Shown here in pieces: positions 13,636-22,267 of a stretch of DNA of 64,000 nt. Made by a program: the position numbers and the translations under genes. The number at the start of each line of letters is the position of its first letter. The first letter of the stretch is position 1. The notes under the pieces are model-generated. The model saw only the letters and a list, made by a program, of their open reading frames with translations, made no database searches and was not told the origin of the DNA. The stretch comes from a virus, in the IMG/VR virus record IMGVR_UViG_3300047557_002430, positions 1-64,000 of that record. One strand, written 5' to 3'.

Positions 13636-13932
13636 ATGAAAACAGATTTCGATAAACTTGCCCGCGTTAAGCGCGCAAAACCCAGCGTTCGCGAACAAAG
13701 CCTCATGGCCGAATATGGTAAACCTCACCCTGCAGTAGAAAAAGCGGCGCGGGCGATTTCTGACTGGCAGAGCGAGTCGGACTGGCCCATCCACGTGGAT
13801 CAAGCAATCCGCGTCATTGAAGCTATTTCAGAGCAACTGGGTCGCGAAGGTTTTACAGACGCCAAGGCGTATCTACGTTCTGTCGTTTGGGAAGAGCCCA
13901 AGCCACGCGCAAGCTCTACCAAAGTGCATTGA
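13636..13932 (+). CDS. Hypothetical protein
   Basis: 98 residues from ATG 13636 (leader CAACATCACC). Basic N-terminus (FDKLARVKRAKPSVREQ), then a helical acidic region and a basic tail. Possibly nucleic-acid associated from charge. A start 18 codons earlier would place the palindrome within the gene and is less likely. Confidence 0.52.
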   Translation: MKTDFDKLARVKRAKPSVREQSLMAEYGKPHPAVEKAARAISDWQSESDWPIHVDQAIRVIEAISEQLGREGFTDAKAYLRSVVWEEPKPRASSTKVH

Positions 13933-13985
13933 ACCGACTTTATTAACAATTTAAATAAACACCGATTATCAACAATCCGAGTTTT

Positions 13986-14357
13986 ATGGTTTTTGATCGT
14001 CAGTACGATTTCTCAAAGTGCTCCAACTGTGGTGAATTAACTTGCGTAACAATCGAAAGCAGACTTCAGAAAGATAAAACTAGACGGAGGAGGAAAGAGT
14101 GCACACACTGTAAGGCACGTTTTACTTATTATGAAGTGTCTGAGGAATTTTATAAACTTGCTCTTCGTAACCAAAAGCTTGTAGAAAACATTATTACGTG
14201 CTTAGACTTGAATTTTTGTACGCAATCGTCACATGCTGTATCCGTTGATGACTGTGATAACTGCGTTCACATGCGTTCCGATCGTTGCTACTTCGATTTT
14301 CCCGACGCTGGGGGATCTTTCGCGAGTGAGTGTTCAATGTTCGAACGAAAGACCTAA
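13986..14357 (+). CDS. NrdR-like zinc-ribbon protein with extra Cys-rich tail
   Basis: 123 residues. The N-terminal zinc ribbon is CSNCGE (about 12-17) with CTHCKARFTYYE (about 39-50) and intervening RRRR, closely matching the NrdR zinc-ribbon half that binds DNA. The ATP-cone domain of NrdR is absent. Instead the C-terminus has DDCDNCVHMRSDRC and ECSMF, a second possible metal site. A transcriptional regulator is likely; control of nucleotide-reduction genes is only suggested by the NrdR likeness. Confidence 0.65.
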   Translation: MVFDRQYDFSKCSNCGELTCVTIESRLQKDKTRRRRKECTHCKARFTYYEVSEEFYKLALRNQKLVENIITCLDLNFCTQSSHAVSVDDCDNCVHMRSDRCYFDFPDAGGSFASECSMFERKT

Positions 14358-14438
14358 GGATTTCTTAGGTAACTCATACAAATACATCGCTATAAAGGGT
14401 CAGAAAGCTAAAAATATATAGTAAGTAGGGGGTTTTGC

Positions 14439-14741
14439 TTGTCCGATCCGATCCTTGAGCGGTGCGTTGCGGAGTTTTTAATGGCTCCCGGCACCTGCGT
14501 GGAGCGAATGGCGGCAGTTTTCGACTATTTAGCTGATGAATTGCTGCGAGACGCGTTTCCTTGCGAACATGCGGGCCGTCTTGAGCTGTTTTTGGACGCC
14601 CCAAAGCTAAAACAGCGTCTTATTGACGCGATTAAAGTGCATCCAGAGGTTCGCTCGGCTAGTTATGAGTCGGACTTGGCGAGACTTACGGGGGATGAAC
14701 CGCTGCGGTTACAGGCGACCACGCACGACGAACGAGATTAG
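14439..14741 (+). CDS. Hypothetical acidic protein
   Basis: 100 residues from TTG 14439, preceded by AGGGGG about 8 bases upstream. Helical and acidic (ERMAAVFDYLADELLRDAF). No motif recognised. Lies before the oppositely oriented tRNA-Thr. Confidence 0.5.
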   Translation: MSDPILERCVAEFLMAPGTCVERMAAVFDYLADELLRDAFPCEHAGRLELFLDAPKLKQRLIDAIKVHPEVRSASYESDLARLTGDEPLRLQATTHDERD

Positions 14742-14879
14742 GCAAAGACCGGCGTTATTAGATGAGCTTAATGAAGTAGATGCGCCTTTTATGAAGCGAA
14801 ACCGGGCGCTTAATCGCTTCATTCCCAACGCGTGGGACGATATCGTCATCAGCAGCCTCCGGGAAGGCCGGTGGAGGGA

Positions 14880-14952
14880 GGCCCCTGCTCGGATTCGAAC
14901 CGAGAATCTACCGTTTACAAGACGGGTGCAGTAACCCTTGTGCTACAGGGGC
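14880..14952 (-). tRNA. tRNA-Thr (TGT)
   Basis: Read leftward: acceptor GCCCCTG/CAGGGGC, D-stem GCA/TGC, anticodon stem CCGT/ACGG with loop CTTGTAA (anticodon TGT), and T-arm CTCGG-TTCGAAT-CCGAG. CCA is not encoded. It is isolated and opposite in direction to both flanking genes, so it needs its own leftward promoter. Confidence 0.9.
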
Positions 14953-15013
14953 GTTGGCTGATCATAGCCCGAAATGGTGCTAGTGTGGTTTCGCCTACCA
15001 AGGCTTACTTCAC

Positions 15014-15253
15014 ATGTCTTTGAAATTCCCTGTCGGTACAGAAGTTCTTAAAAAGAACTCATGCGCGAACATGGCTGCCCCGCCACGCCGTGGGGTTGTC
15101 GTTGGCGTGACACAAAAGAAGAACAAGCGAGGTTCTTTGATGTCGTATTACCTCGTCAAGCTCGACGGTTCAGAGCGCACGGAAGAGTGGGCACCGGGGA
15201 TTACGGTTGCTGCCTCCGATAAAACAGCATCTACTGTCGCGTTTGCTTTTTAA
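15014..15253 (+). CDS. Small SH3/KOW-like basic protein
   Basis: 79 residues. The pattern FPVGTEVLKKNSC...PRRGVVVGVTQKK...YYLVKLDGSERTEEW suggests a five-stranded SH3-like barrel. Basic N-terminal half. Possibly nucleic-acid binding; no named family. Confidence 0.55.
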   Translation: MSLKFPVGTEVLKKNSCANMAAPPRRGVVVGVTQKKNKRGSLMSYYLVKLDGSERTEEWAPGITVAASDKTASTVAFAF

Positions 15254-15257
15254 GTTA

Positions 15258-15629
15258 ATGGCGCTTACTTTCAGACCCACCGCTTCGTTTCTTCATTCGG
15301 CTATTGAGGGGCATACAGAGTCCCGTCCTGCGTATTTAATTTGTGGCTGGTCTCCAGATGGATACTGTTTAGGAGAGTACAGCGTATTCGTTAATTTTTT
15401 ATCTAAAAATGTAGTTGTTACTCCTTCCCTTGAGCCTCTTATGTTTACAGCTTTATATGACTTTCGATGTATGAGTTTTTATTGCCGCAAGAATCCTGAC
15501 TTTTTGCTCGCTACGGCTTATCACCCCCTCGTAGCTAAAGGGGAAACCATTCAGCTCGATTTATTTAATGGTTCTATAAATACCCCGTTTCCTTACGAAA
15601 CGGACTTAAACAAACTCCTTTCTGTCTAG
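15258..15629 (+). CDS. Hypothetical protein
   Basis: 123 residues from ATG 15258 (MALTFRPTASF), four bases after the previous stop. Beta-rich with aromatics. It overlaps the convergent gene 15626..16495 by 4 bases. No recognised motif. Confidence 0.5.
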   Translation: MALTFRPTASFLHSAIEGHTESRPAYLICGWSPDGYCLGEYSVFVNFLSKNVVVTPSLEPLMFTALYDFRCMSFYCRKNPDFLLATAYHPLVAKGETIQLDLFNGSINTPFPYETDLNKLLSV

Positions 15630-16495
15630 TCCGCGATTCCTGGGGCTGCCATAGCCTCACGCCGCATCATTTCCCGGTATGCCAAACCGGGATTTTTTTG
15701 TGCCCAAGTCATTAGCGCAGAGTCAGACATACCAGCAGCACCGCCAGCTTCTTTTAATCGCCGTTGCAGCTCCCCAGTCTTTTCGAGTTCTTTGCCTAGG
15801 AAGTCCTGAGCGGAGTAGAACTGTCTCAGAGGCACCGTGGCGGGAGCTTCGAACCCTGTATCGGCTGCTGTTAAAGCGGCTTGAGAGATCGGCGCCAGGG
15901 TTTGGGTTTGTGCGGGAGCGGGCGCAACTAAGCGTGTCCGCACTGTCGATGTCTCCACGCGAGGCCCTGCGGCGGGCGGAGGACTGGGTTGACCCAGCGT
16001 GGCTTGTGTCGTTTGATCTGTTGCAGCTACGGCTGGGCTTGTCGCTCCTGCCATGCCTGGTGCTCCCCACCCTTCGCGGCGGGCTTGTGCCAGCATCTCC
16101 ATCTCGTTTGCTCCTGCCGGAGGAGGGTTGAGTAGAGGGTCTACTACACCGGCATAGAGAGCACCTACGACAGGATTTACTCTGGCCATAGCCAACCCAG
16201 TCTCTACGTTTAAGATCGGGTCTAGATATTTTGTAACAGCTCTATCTGGCAGCAACGAGTCTGCAATAATACCTAGCGCTGTGTTTCGCGCCATGTTTAC
16301 CCCAGCGGCACCCAGTCCCCCGCGTTTTGTCTGCGTGGGTCGCGAGGTGAGCGGGTTAATACCTTCCCGAACAGGAGCGGGTAACCGTCGATATTGGCGT
16401 AAGATTGGCGCTACAGCAGGGTTTGTTGTTGCCATACGAACCGCTTGCTGAGCGGCTTGACGTACGGGATTAACGAGTTGCTGCCACCACGACAT
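15626..16495 (-). CDS. Ala/Pro-rich virion-type protein, paralog tail of 40917 gene
   Basis: 289 residues, low complexity. An N-terminal amphipathic segment (SWWQQLVNPVRQAAQQAVRM), Gly/Ala hydrophobic stretches, a Pro/Thr-rich linker, and a charged C-terminus with LMTWAQKNPGLAYREMMRR. That motif matches LVTWAKSNPTLAYELLRK near the end of the protein at 40917..42458. Such composition suits internal or ejected virion proteins. It is the only virion-type gene here on the leftward strand outside the main module. Confidence 0.5.
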   Translation of the reverse strand: MSWWQQLVNPVRQAAQQAVRMATTNPAVAPILRQYRRLPAPVREGINPLTSRPTQTKRGGLGAAGVNMARNTALGIIADSLLPDRAVTKYLDPILNVETGLAMARVNPVVGALYAGVVDPLLNPPPAGANEMEMLAQARREGWGAPGMAGATSPAVAATDQTTQATLGQPSPPPAAGPRVETSTVRTRLVAPAPAQTQTLAPISQAALTAADTGFEAPATVPLRQFYSAQDFLGKELEKTGELQRRLKEAGGAAGMSDSALMTWAQKNPGLAYREMMRREAMAAPGIAD

Positions 16496-16532
16496 GATTC
16501 TTTTTTCTTTTAGTGTAACGGATTGACGAGTT

Positions 16533-16979
16533 ATGTTTTCAAACTGGGATTACAGGTTTTTAGATATTGCACAGCGGATCTCTGAGTGGAGTAAGGATCC
16601 GTCTACAAAGGTTGGCGCAGTAGCCGTTCGTGATCGGCGCATTCTTGCCACGGGCTACAACGGCTTCCCTCGTGGGGTTGCAGATTTAAGCGAGCGCTTA
16701 GAGGACCGTCAGCAAAAACTACTGCGTACAGTCCACGCTGAGGCGAATATTGTTGCTCAATGCTCTCGGTATGGTGTCAGTTTAGAAAACTCGTCTGTCT
16801 ACATTTGGCCATTTTTGCCTTGTTCTAGCTGTTGTACGCTGCTCATTCAGACTGGCGTTACTAGGATCGTTGTGCCTGATCGACCCATACCCGATCGTTG
16901 GATGGAAAGCTTTTCTGTATCTATAGAGTTGCTTAAAGAGTCAGGAGTTGATTTGGTGTTACTGGCAGATCCTGAGTAG
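16533..16979 (+). CDS. dCMP/deoxycytidylate deaminase
   Basis: 148 residues. Zinc-binding cytidine/dCMP deaminase fold, with HAE at about 68-70 and PCSSC at about 96-100, and the substrate-loop pattern GYNGFPRGVAD typical of dCMP deaminases. It converts dCMP to dUMP, feeding dTMP synthesis for phage DNA. Length is normal. It also sits next to dTDP-sugar genes that consume dTTP. Confidence 0.88.
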   Translation: MFSNWDYRFLDIAQRISEWSKDPSTKVGAVAVRDRRILATGYNGFPRGVADLSERLEDRQQKLLRTVHAEANIVAQCSRYGVSLENSSVYIWPFLPCSSCCTLLIQTGVTRIVVPDRPIPDRWMESFSVSIELLKESGVDLVLLADPE

Positions 16980-17006
16980 TCACTAACACACAGGTTTAGT
17001 TTATTT

Positions 17007-17885
17007 ATGAAAATCTTGTTGTTTGGCGCCTCCGGGCAGTTGGGGCGTTTTCTTCAGCGCGAAAAACCTCGTGACGTCGAGTTAATTACTCCGAGTCGTA
17101 ACGAAGTTAACTTTACCTCAGGTAACTTGCTGTGCGACTTCATTATTAAAGAGAACCCTGATTGGGTTATTAACGCTGCTGCATATACAGATGTTGAGAA
17201 AGCAGAGGAGGAGCGTTTATTTGCAACTGATCTAAACCACGGTGGACCCTCGTGCATTGCGTGGGCTTGTCAGTTTACAGGTTCGAAGCTTTTACATATT
17301 TCAACGGATTACGTTTTCGATGGCACAGCAATTCACCCATATGAGCCATCCGATCCGCCAAATCCGATTAATTACTACGGCTATACAAAATTGCGAGGTG
17401 AGCAGGCAATAGCTGACATCATGTCGCCAAGCTCGTTCTGTATTCTTCGGACGAGTTGGCTATACAGCGCATTCCGCAAAAATTTTTTCGCGTCTGTATT
17501 TAAGAAGCTGTTGTTCGATAAAGATTTCAATGTTGTTAACGATCAATTCGGGCGGCCCACGTCTGCGATTTGCTTGGCCAAAGTTTGTTGGCAGATTGTT
17601 TTGAGAGGCATTACGGGGGTGCATCACTTTGCGGAAGCTCCGTCGATGAGTCGCCACGCTTTCGCGTTGAAGATCCGCTCGATCGCCGAGACCACATGCG
17701 TGGGTGATTCGCTGAGTAGCGTGTTAGCTGTGCCTTCTACAGAGTACAAAACGAGGGCTTTGAGACCACGTTATAGTGTTCTGGCTAACAGCGTATCACT
17801 GGATGAGCTGGGCCTTGGGGATAACGACTGGGAGAAAAACATAGAGACCACTATTTATGACTTTGTGTTTCAGGATCCTTCGTGA
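17007..17885 (+). CDS. rmlD: dTDP-4-dehydrorhamnose reductase
   Basis: 292 residues, an SDR-fold RmlD. NAD(P)-binding GASGQLG (about 7-13), STDYVFDG with catalytic Thr/Asp region, and YYGYTKLRGE giving the YxxxK pair. It reduces dTDP-4-keto-rhamnose to dTDP-L-rhamnose. Overlaps rmlB by 4 bases. Full length and intact. Confidence 0.9.
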   Translation: MKILLFGASGQLGRFLQREKPRDVELITPSRNEVNFTSGNLLCDFIIKENPDWVINAAAYTDVEKAEEERLFATDLNHGGPSCIAWACQFTGSKLLHISTDYVFDGTAIHPYEPSDPPNPINYYGYTKLRGEQAIADIMSPSSFCILRTSWLYSAFRKNFFASVFKKLLFDKDFNVVNDQFGRPTSAICLAKVCWQIVLRGITGVHHFAEAPSMSRHAFALKIRSIAETTCVGDSLSSVLAVPSTEYKTRALRPRYSVLANSVSLDELGLGDNDWEKNIETTIYDFVFQDPS

Positions 17886-18889
17886 ACTATTCATTCTTTG
17901 ACGGAAAGCGTGTTACCGTAACGGGCGGTCTTGGCTTTATCGGGTCTTGTGTTGTTCGCAAGCTCTTAGCTAATACGGACTGCACCTTACGCATCATCGA
18001 CAAGATGGGCGTGGGGAGTAATAAGGATTTCATTCCTCAATCTTTTGGGGACCGCTATACGATCTCACCGATTGACTTAGCGCATACGCAAAAAGTTTTT
18101 AAGGATTTCGATTACTTTCAGCCGGATATTGTTATTCACTTGGCTGCTGAGAGCCACGTTGATCGCTCGATCACTGAGCCAGCAACCTTTGTTGAAAGCA
18201 ATGTCATCGGTACGTTTTCGGTTTTGGAAGCGAGCCGACGTTTATATGAGTCGCTGCCGCCTGATAAGAAAGCCCAGTTCCGTCTGCACCACGTATCGAC
18301 GGACGAGGTTTTTGGCAGTTTGAGCGACGAAGGCGTATTTACAGAACGTTCTCCCTACAGCCCAAACTCTCCTTACTCAGCCACGAAAGCAGCGAGCGAT
18401 CATTTGGTTCGAGCGTGGTATCACACGTACGGCTTGCCCGTCACTATTTCGAACTGCAGTAATAACTTCGGCCCTTGGCAGGCTGACGAAAAGCTGATCC
18501 CCACGGTGATCCGCTCGATCGTACAGGGCAAGCCCGTTCGGTTGTATGGGGATGGTCAGAATGTGCGGGATTGGCTCTATGTGGATGATCACGTTGACGC
18601 TATTTTTAGCTGCATCGAACGGGGTGTTGTAGGCGAAACCTATTGTGTTGGTGCGCGTAATGAGGTATCTAATGTCGATCTTGTGTACAAGATCTGCCAA
18701 CACCTACTCACAACACATTTGAGTAGTGTGCGTATTATCTTTGGCGAAGATCGTCCGGGTCACGACTTTAGGTACGCGATCGACCCAAGTAAGATCGAGA
18801 GCAAGCTCGGGTGGAAGCCCAAGCATAGCTTTGACGAGGCTTTAAAGGAAACCGTACAATGGTATGTCAAATGGTACGCCCAGAACTAA
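17882..18889 (+). CDS. rmlB: dTDP-glucose 4,6-dehydratase
   Basis: 335 residues, extended SDR. NAD-binding TGGLGFIGS (about 14-22), [12 protein letters not shown], the catalytic STDEVFGSL segment, and [10 protein letters not shown] with YxxxK. It converts dTDP-glucose to the 4-keto-6-deoxy sugar, which feeds rhamnose and other deoxysugars. Translationally coupled to rmlD, and overlaps rmlA by 31 bases. Confidence 0.92.
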   Translation: MNYSFFDGKRVTVTGGLGFIGSCVVRKLLANTDCTLRIIDKMGVGSNKDFIPQSFGDRYTISPIDLAHTQKVFKDFDYFQPDIVIHLAAESHVDRSITEPATFVESNVIGTFSVLEASRRLYESLPPDKKAQFRLHHVSTDEVFGSLSDEGVFTERSPYSPNSPYSATKAASDHLVRAWYHTYGLPVTISNCSNNFGPWQADEKLIPTVIRSIVQGKPVRLYGDGQNVRDWLYVDDHVDAIFSCIERGVVGETYCVGARNEVSNVDLVYKICQHLLTTHLSSVRIIFGEDRPGHDFRYAIDPSKIESKLGWKPKHSFDEALKETVQWYVKWYAQN

Positions 18890-19689
18890 TCAAGGAGTAT
18901 TGCGGCATTATCTTGGCGGGCGGTAACGGAACCCGTCTGCACCCGATTACAAGCGTGGTGTCTAAACAGCTACTGCCTGTTTACGACAAGCCCATGATTT
19001 ACTACCCACTTGCAACATTAATGCAGATGGGTATTCAAGATATTCTCATCATTACAAAACCTCGGGATAGCGCGTTATTCAAGCAGTTGTTGGGAACAGG
19101 TGCTCCGTGGGGCATAAGCCTGACGTACGCGGAACAACCTGAGCCGGAAGGTTTAGCGCAGGCTTTTTTGATTGCTGAGGATTTTATAGCGGACAGACCA
19201 TCGGCTTTGATCCTTGGCGATAACTTATTCCACGGTCCTTTAGATTTCTCGTTTGGGTACTTTTATGGGCAGGAGGGGGCCACGGTGTTTGGCTACCGCG
19301 TCAAGGATCCCCATCGCTACGGAGTTATAGATTTTGATATCGTTGAAAATCGCGTTAAGCGGATCGTCGAAAAACCAAAAGTTCCGCCGAGCAACTACGC
19401 CGTGACCGGCCTGTACTTTTATGACAATACAGTGTGTGAACGCGCCAAGAATCTGGAGAAGTCACCCCGTGGCGAATACGAGATCACAGATTTAAATAAT
19501 ACGTATATTACGGACAGTGTTCTAAACGTTGAGCTATTGGATGAGGGTTACGTCTGGTTAGATACAGGTACGCCCGATTCCCTGCACGAGGCTGCCTCGT
19601 ATGTGCAGACGCTACAGCATCGGCAGGGTATTCGAATCGGGTGCCCTTACACTATTGCGCAGGAAAAGCTCTGGGTTCCGAGAACTTAG
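18859..19689 (+). CDS. rmlA: Glucose-1-phosphate thymidylyltransferase
   Basis: 276 residues. Nucleotidyltransferase signature [16 protein letters not shown] (about 16-31), [16 protein letters not shown], and GDNLFHG with the metal-binding Asp. It makes dTDP-glucose from dTTP and glucose-1-phosphate. The ATG at 18859 has AAGGA nine bases upstream; a second ATG at 18871 is possible. No rmlC follows: the next gene is the convergent FkbM methyltransferase, overlapping by 38 bases. Confidence 0.92.
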   Translation: MVCQMVRPELIKEYCGIILAGGNGTRLHPITSVVSKQLLPVYDKPMIYYPLATLMQMGIQDILIITKPRDSALFKQLLGTGAPWGISLTYAEQPEPEGLAQAFLIAEDFIADRPSALILGDNLFHGPLDFSFGYFYGQEGATVFGYRVKDPHRYGVIDFDIVENRVKRIVEKPKVPPSNYAVTGLYFYDNTVCERAKNLEKSPRGEYEITDLNNTYITDSVLNVELLDEGYVWLDTGTPDSLHEAASYVQTLQHRQGIRIGCPYTIAQEKLWVPRT

Positions 19690-20386
19690 CGAAGTACATA
19701 TTGTCGAAGGGACGGATCTCGCCGACTTCATAACGCATCGCGTGGAGGAAGTGGAACAGCTCTTTTTTGTCCACTTCAAACCACGGATCGTTATTGGCTT
19801 CGAAGATCAGGGGCGGGAAGTTGTTGCGCATCAGAGTGTATCGTGCGCCCTGTAAAGCTTTGAGTTCGTTGCCTTCGATGTCGAGTTTGATTAAGCCGAC
19901 GTTTTCGAAGTGGTAGTGATCGAGGGTTACAGTCTCAACTTTCTCTTCAGTTAAGACAGTTTGGAATGGCGCTGGTTTGCGGATGGTTGAGCCGCCGCCA
20001 TCTTCAGACACGATCGACAGCGTGGTTTTTTGATTGGCGTTAGCGGGATCTGTTACTGCTTTGTTGTATGGAGTGATGTTGGTCTTTTCGTTGATGAAGA
20101 TGTTGCCGCACAGTTGGAAGTATGTACGTCGCTGCGCTTCGAATGAATGGATTTCTTTAAATTTGTCAGACAGAAGGATGGAGTAAGCGCCCATGTGAGC
20201 GCCGCAATCGATAAAGAGTTTTTCTTTGTCGCCGAAGGTTTGGCCCGCCCAGTCGATGATGGGTTTTTCGGGGATGCCGACTTGGTGCATTTGACAACGA
20301 CCAGAATCGTCGTCGTGCATCAGGAAAGCCAGGTCCGGTGTGGGTACGATGAGTCGCTTCTCCGGACCCCAAAAGTAAGTAGCCAC
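19652..20386 (-). CDS. FkbM-family methyltransferase
   Basis: 244 residues from GTG 20386. SAM-binding [16 protein letters not shown] (motif I), a middle acidic loop, and [19 protein letters not shown], the FkbM signature. These enzymes O-methylate sugars or related small molecules. Placed antisense between rmlA and a glycosyltransferase, so it probably modifies the glycan they build. Complete. Confidence 0.85.
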   Translation of the reverse strand: MATYFWGPEKRLIVPTPDLAFLMHDDDSGRCQMHQVGIPEKPIIDWAGQTFGDKEKLFIDCGAHMGAYSILLSDKFKEIHSFEAQRRTYFQLCGNIFINEKTNITPYNKAVTDPANANQKTTLSIVSEDGGGSTIRKPAPFQTVLTEEKVETVTLDHYHFENVGLIKLDIEGNELKALQGARYTLMRNNFPPLIFEANNDPWFEVDKKELFHFLHAMRYEVGEIRPFDNMYFAKFSEPRAFPAQ

Positions 20387-20431
20387 CTGGCCTTGGCATA
20401 AGTGCTAACATATTAACAGCCACAGCCGACG

Positions 20432-21199
20432 ATGACTATACCTGTTATTGGTACTGCGGTTGTCAACGCCCCTCATTGGGTTTATAGACTTTTTTACAGT
20501 ATCGATTATCCTGTTGATACATTCGTCGTATTTAATAACAACGGGCGCAACCAGATTACGGAGGAGCTTGATCTACTTACAAAAGTTCCGCACAAATATG
20601 TAAAGCGCGTGGTTGTCACGCACATGCCTTCCAACATCGGATGTTCGGGGGCCTGGAACTTAATTATCAAGTCGTTTATGAGCGCCCCGTATTGGGTGAT
20701 CACAAACCACGACTTGATGTTTACGCCGGGCTTTTTGGCGAAAGCTGTGGAGAGCGCGCAAGATGCAGAAACAGGTATCGTCCACGGGGAGAACGGAAGT
20801 TGGGATTTCTTCCTTATAAAGGACTGGGTTATCCAGCAGTTCGGTCTGTTTGATGAGAACTTATATCCCGCATACTGCGAGGATATGGATTACGGGATGC
20901 GGTTTAAGCATCGCGAGTTTAAGCGCTGTATGTCCGTCGGGGTTCCTTACTACCATGGCGAAACTGCTGGTGATTACAAAGACGGTTCTCAGACCTGGCG
21001 TAGCGAGCCTGAGCTAGCGCAGGGTATTCACTATGCTCATGAGATGAATAAACAATATTTACACGCCAAGTGGAATCCTGCGTGGCAAGCTCACGTAGAA
21101 GGCGAAGTGTATAAACACCCATTTAATAACTCAAATATCCCTATTGATTACACTGCGTACGATCTGAACTTTGTTCGTAGCAAAAACTTGGGTTTTTAG
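20432..21199 (+). CDS. Glycosyltransferase, GT2-like
   Basis: 255 residues. GT-A-like opening (VIGTAVVNAPHWVYRLFYSI), NNIGC...AWN pattern as SNIGCSGAWNLII, NHD at about 90 in the DxD position, then YPAYCEDMDYGMRFKHREF, matching the ED..... catalytic segment of GT2 enzymes. Likely transfers a sugar to a surface or virion glycan. Acceptor unknown. Confidence 0.75.
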   Translation: MTIPVIGTAVVNAPHWVYRLFYSIDYPVDTFVVFNNNGRNQITEELDLLTKVPHKYVKRVVVTHMPSNIGCSGAWNLIIKSFMSAPYWVITNHDLMFTPGFLAKAVESAQDAETGIVHGENGSWDFFLIKDWVIQQFGLFDENLYPAYCEDMDYGMRFKHREFKRCMSVGVPYYHGETAGDYKDGSQTWRSEPELAQGIHYAHEMNKQYLHAKWNPAWQAHVEGEVYKHPFNNSNIPIDYTAYDLNFVRSKNLGF

Positions 21200-21265
21200 T
21201 TCCGTGTGACTAATCTTTAGACGGAGATTATGATCTGTTTTAACAAGACAATATATTGGTAGAAG

Positions 21266-21598
21266 ATGCCGTTTTATTCGTCTTACCCCTCCTGTGGAAA
21301 GTTAATTAACTGTCTGAAGGATGTTCTTCAGGACAAGAAAATATCGTCTTTTAAGTTAAGTAAGTTAGCTGAGGTATCTCCAACAACTACTAGAAAGATC
21401 TATTCAGATGAGCGGTACATCCCGTCTCCTGATGTGCTGGAACGTATCTGTTTGATTCTCGAAGTTCAGCCTGGCGATATTCTCAAGATTTCGCCTAAAC
21501 TGAACCTAGACGTAGCCGTGTGTTCAGGTGTTCTCTCCTCAGGATTACGAATTAGCGGCCCGTATCTTGGGCCTTCCGGTGCCTGTTACTCCGGCTGA
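21266..21598 (+). CDS. Cro/CI-type HTH regulator
   Basis: 110 residues. An XRE-type helix-turn-helix from about 15-70: LKDVLQDKKISSFKLSKLAE, VSPTTTRKIYSDE, then ICLILEVQPGDILKI. The C-terminal 30 residues overlap the next gene in another frame. No integrase is visible, so a lysogeny role is not implied. It may time expression of the virion module that follows. Confidence 0.72.
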   Translation: MPFYSSYPSCGKLINCLKDVLQDKKISSFKLSKLAEVSPTTTRKIYSDERYIPSPDVLERICLILEVQPGDILKISPKLNLDVAVCSGVLSSGLRISGPYLGPSGACYSG

Positions 21599-22031
21599 GA
21601 AAGCTGCTGCTACTCCTTTAACAGCAACCGTTATCCGTAATTTCTATAAGGCTGCTCCGCCTGCGCCTGGTCGTGAGGAACAAGGACTAAACACGAGTCC
21701 TACACGGTCTTTGAATGCTTACCCAGCTAATACGCAGCCTGAAGCTCGTGTTCAACTTGGGCGTCGTCTGCAGGCAGGCGTAATCACCACGGATGACGAG
21801 AATGAGCTTGAGGATTTGATCATGCTCATCCTGAATAACCCCACGGTTATGAGCATGTTCATGAACTTTATTCAAAATCTTGAGTCTGAGTCTCTTGAAA
21901 GTGGGGAGTACCTGAGTCAGCAGCGGCCTCTTGAGTACGATTTGCCGAACTACGGGGGGCAGTATTCCGTGTTAAATGCGCCTAGTAATTCTTCTGTTCC
22001 TCCGTCCATCGAGTATCAAAGCCTGGGTTGA
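21528..22031 (+). CDS. Putative virion protein
   Basis: 167 residues from GTG 21528, overlapping the HTH gene by 71 bases. Starts FSPQDYELAARILGLPVP, then a Pro/Ala linker, a helical acidic segment (DDENELEDLIMLILNN), and a Tyr/Asn/Ser-rich tail. First of six adjacent rightward genes with internal-virion-protein-like composition. Family unknown. Confidence 0.5.
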   Translation: MFSPQDYELAARILGLPVPVTPAEKAAATPLTATVIRNFYKAAPPAPGREEQGLNTSPTRSLNAYPANTQPEARVQLGRRLQAGVITTDDENELEDLIMLILNNPTVMSMFMNFIQNLESESLESGEYLSQQRPLEYDLPNYGGQYSVLNAPSNSSVPPSIEYQSLG

Positions 22032-22033
22032 TT

Positions 22034-22267
22034 ATGAATATCCGTGAACAACAGCTAAAGGAACGCGATGTGCGTCGTGGAGCCCCTGAGCTTGACCCCA
22101 CTACTTTTTTAGATGCTTACGTAGCATCTAACTTCCCGCAAACCGCAGCTTTCAAGTCGCCTGAACAAAAAGCCGACGGTATTGTGCCCCAATCAGAATC
22201 GACTAATGTAAACTATAAAAAGAAGCCTCTTTCAGGCACTTCATTTGATAACCCGGCAGGTTCCTAA
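22034..22267 (+). CDS. Small putative virion-associated protein
   Basis: 77 residues from ATG 22034, just after the previous stop. Charged N-terminus (REQQLKERDVRRGAPELD) and a Ser/Asn-rich tail. The stop overlaps the next ATG (TAATG). No motif. Confidence 0.5.
   Translation: MNIREQQLKERDVRRGAPELDPTTFLDAYVASNFPQTAAFKSPEQKADGIVPQSESTNVNYKKKPLSGTSFDNPAGS

Noticed and set aside
14623-14934. Rightward ORF of 103 codons running into the tRNA-Thr region
   Set aside because: It overlaps the 14439 gene out of frame, and its C-terminus (ARIRTENLPFTRR) is the familiar false peptide from antisense tRNA sequence.
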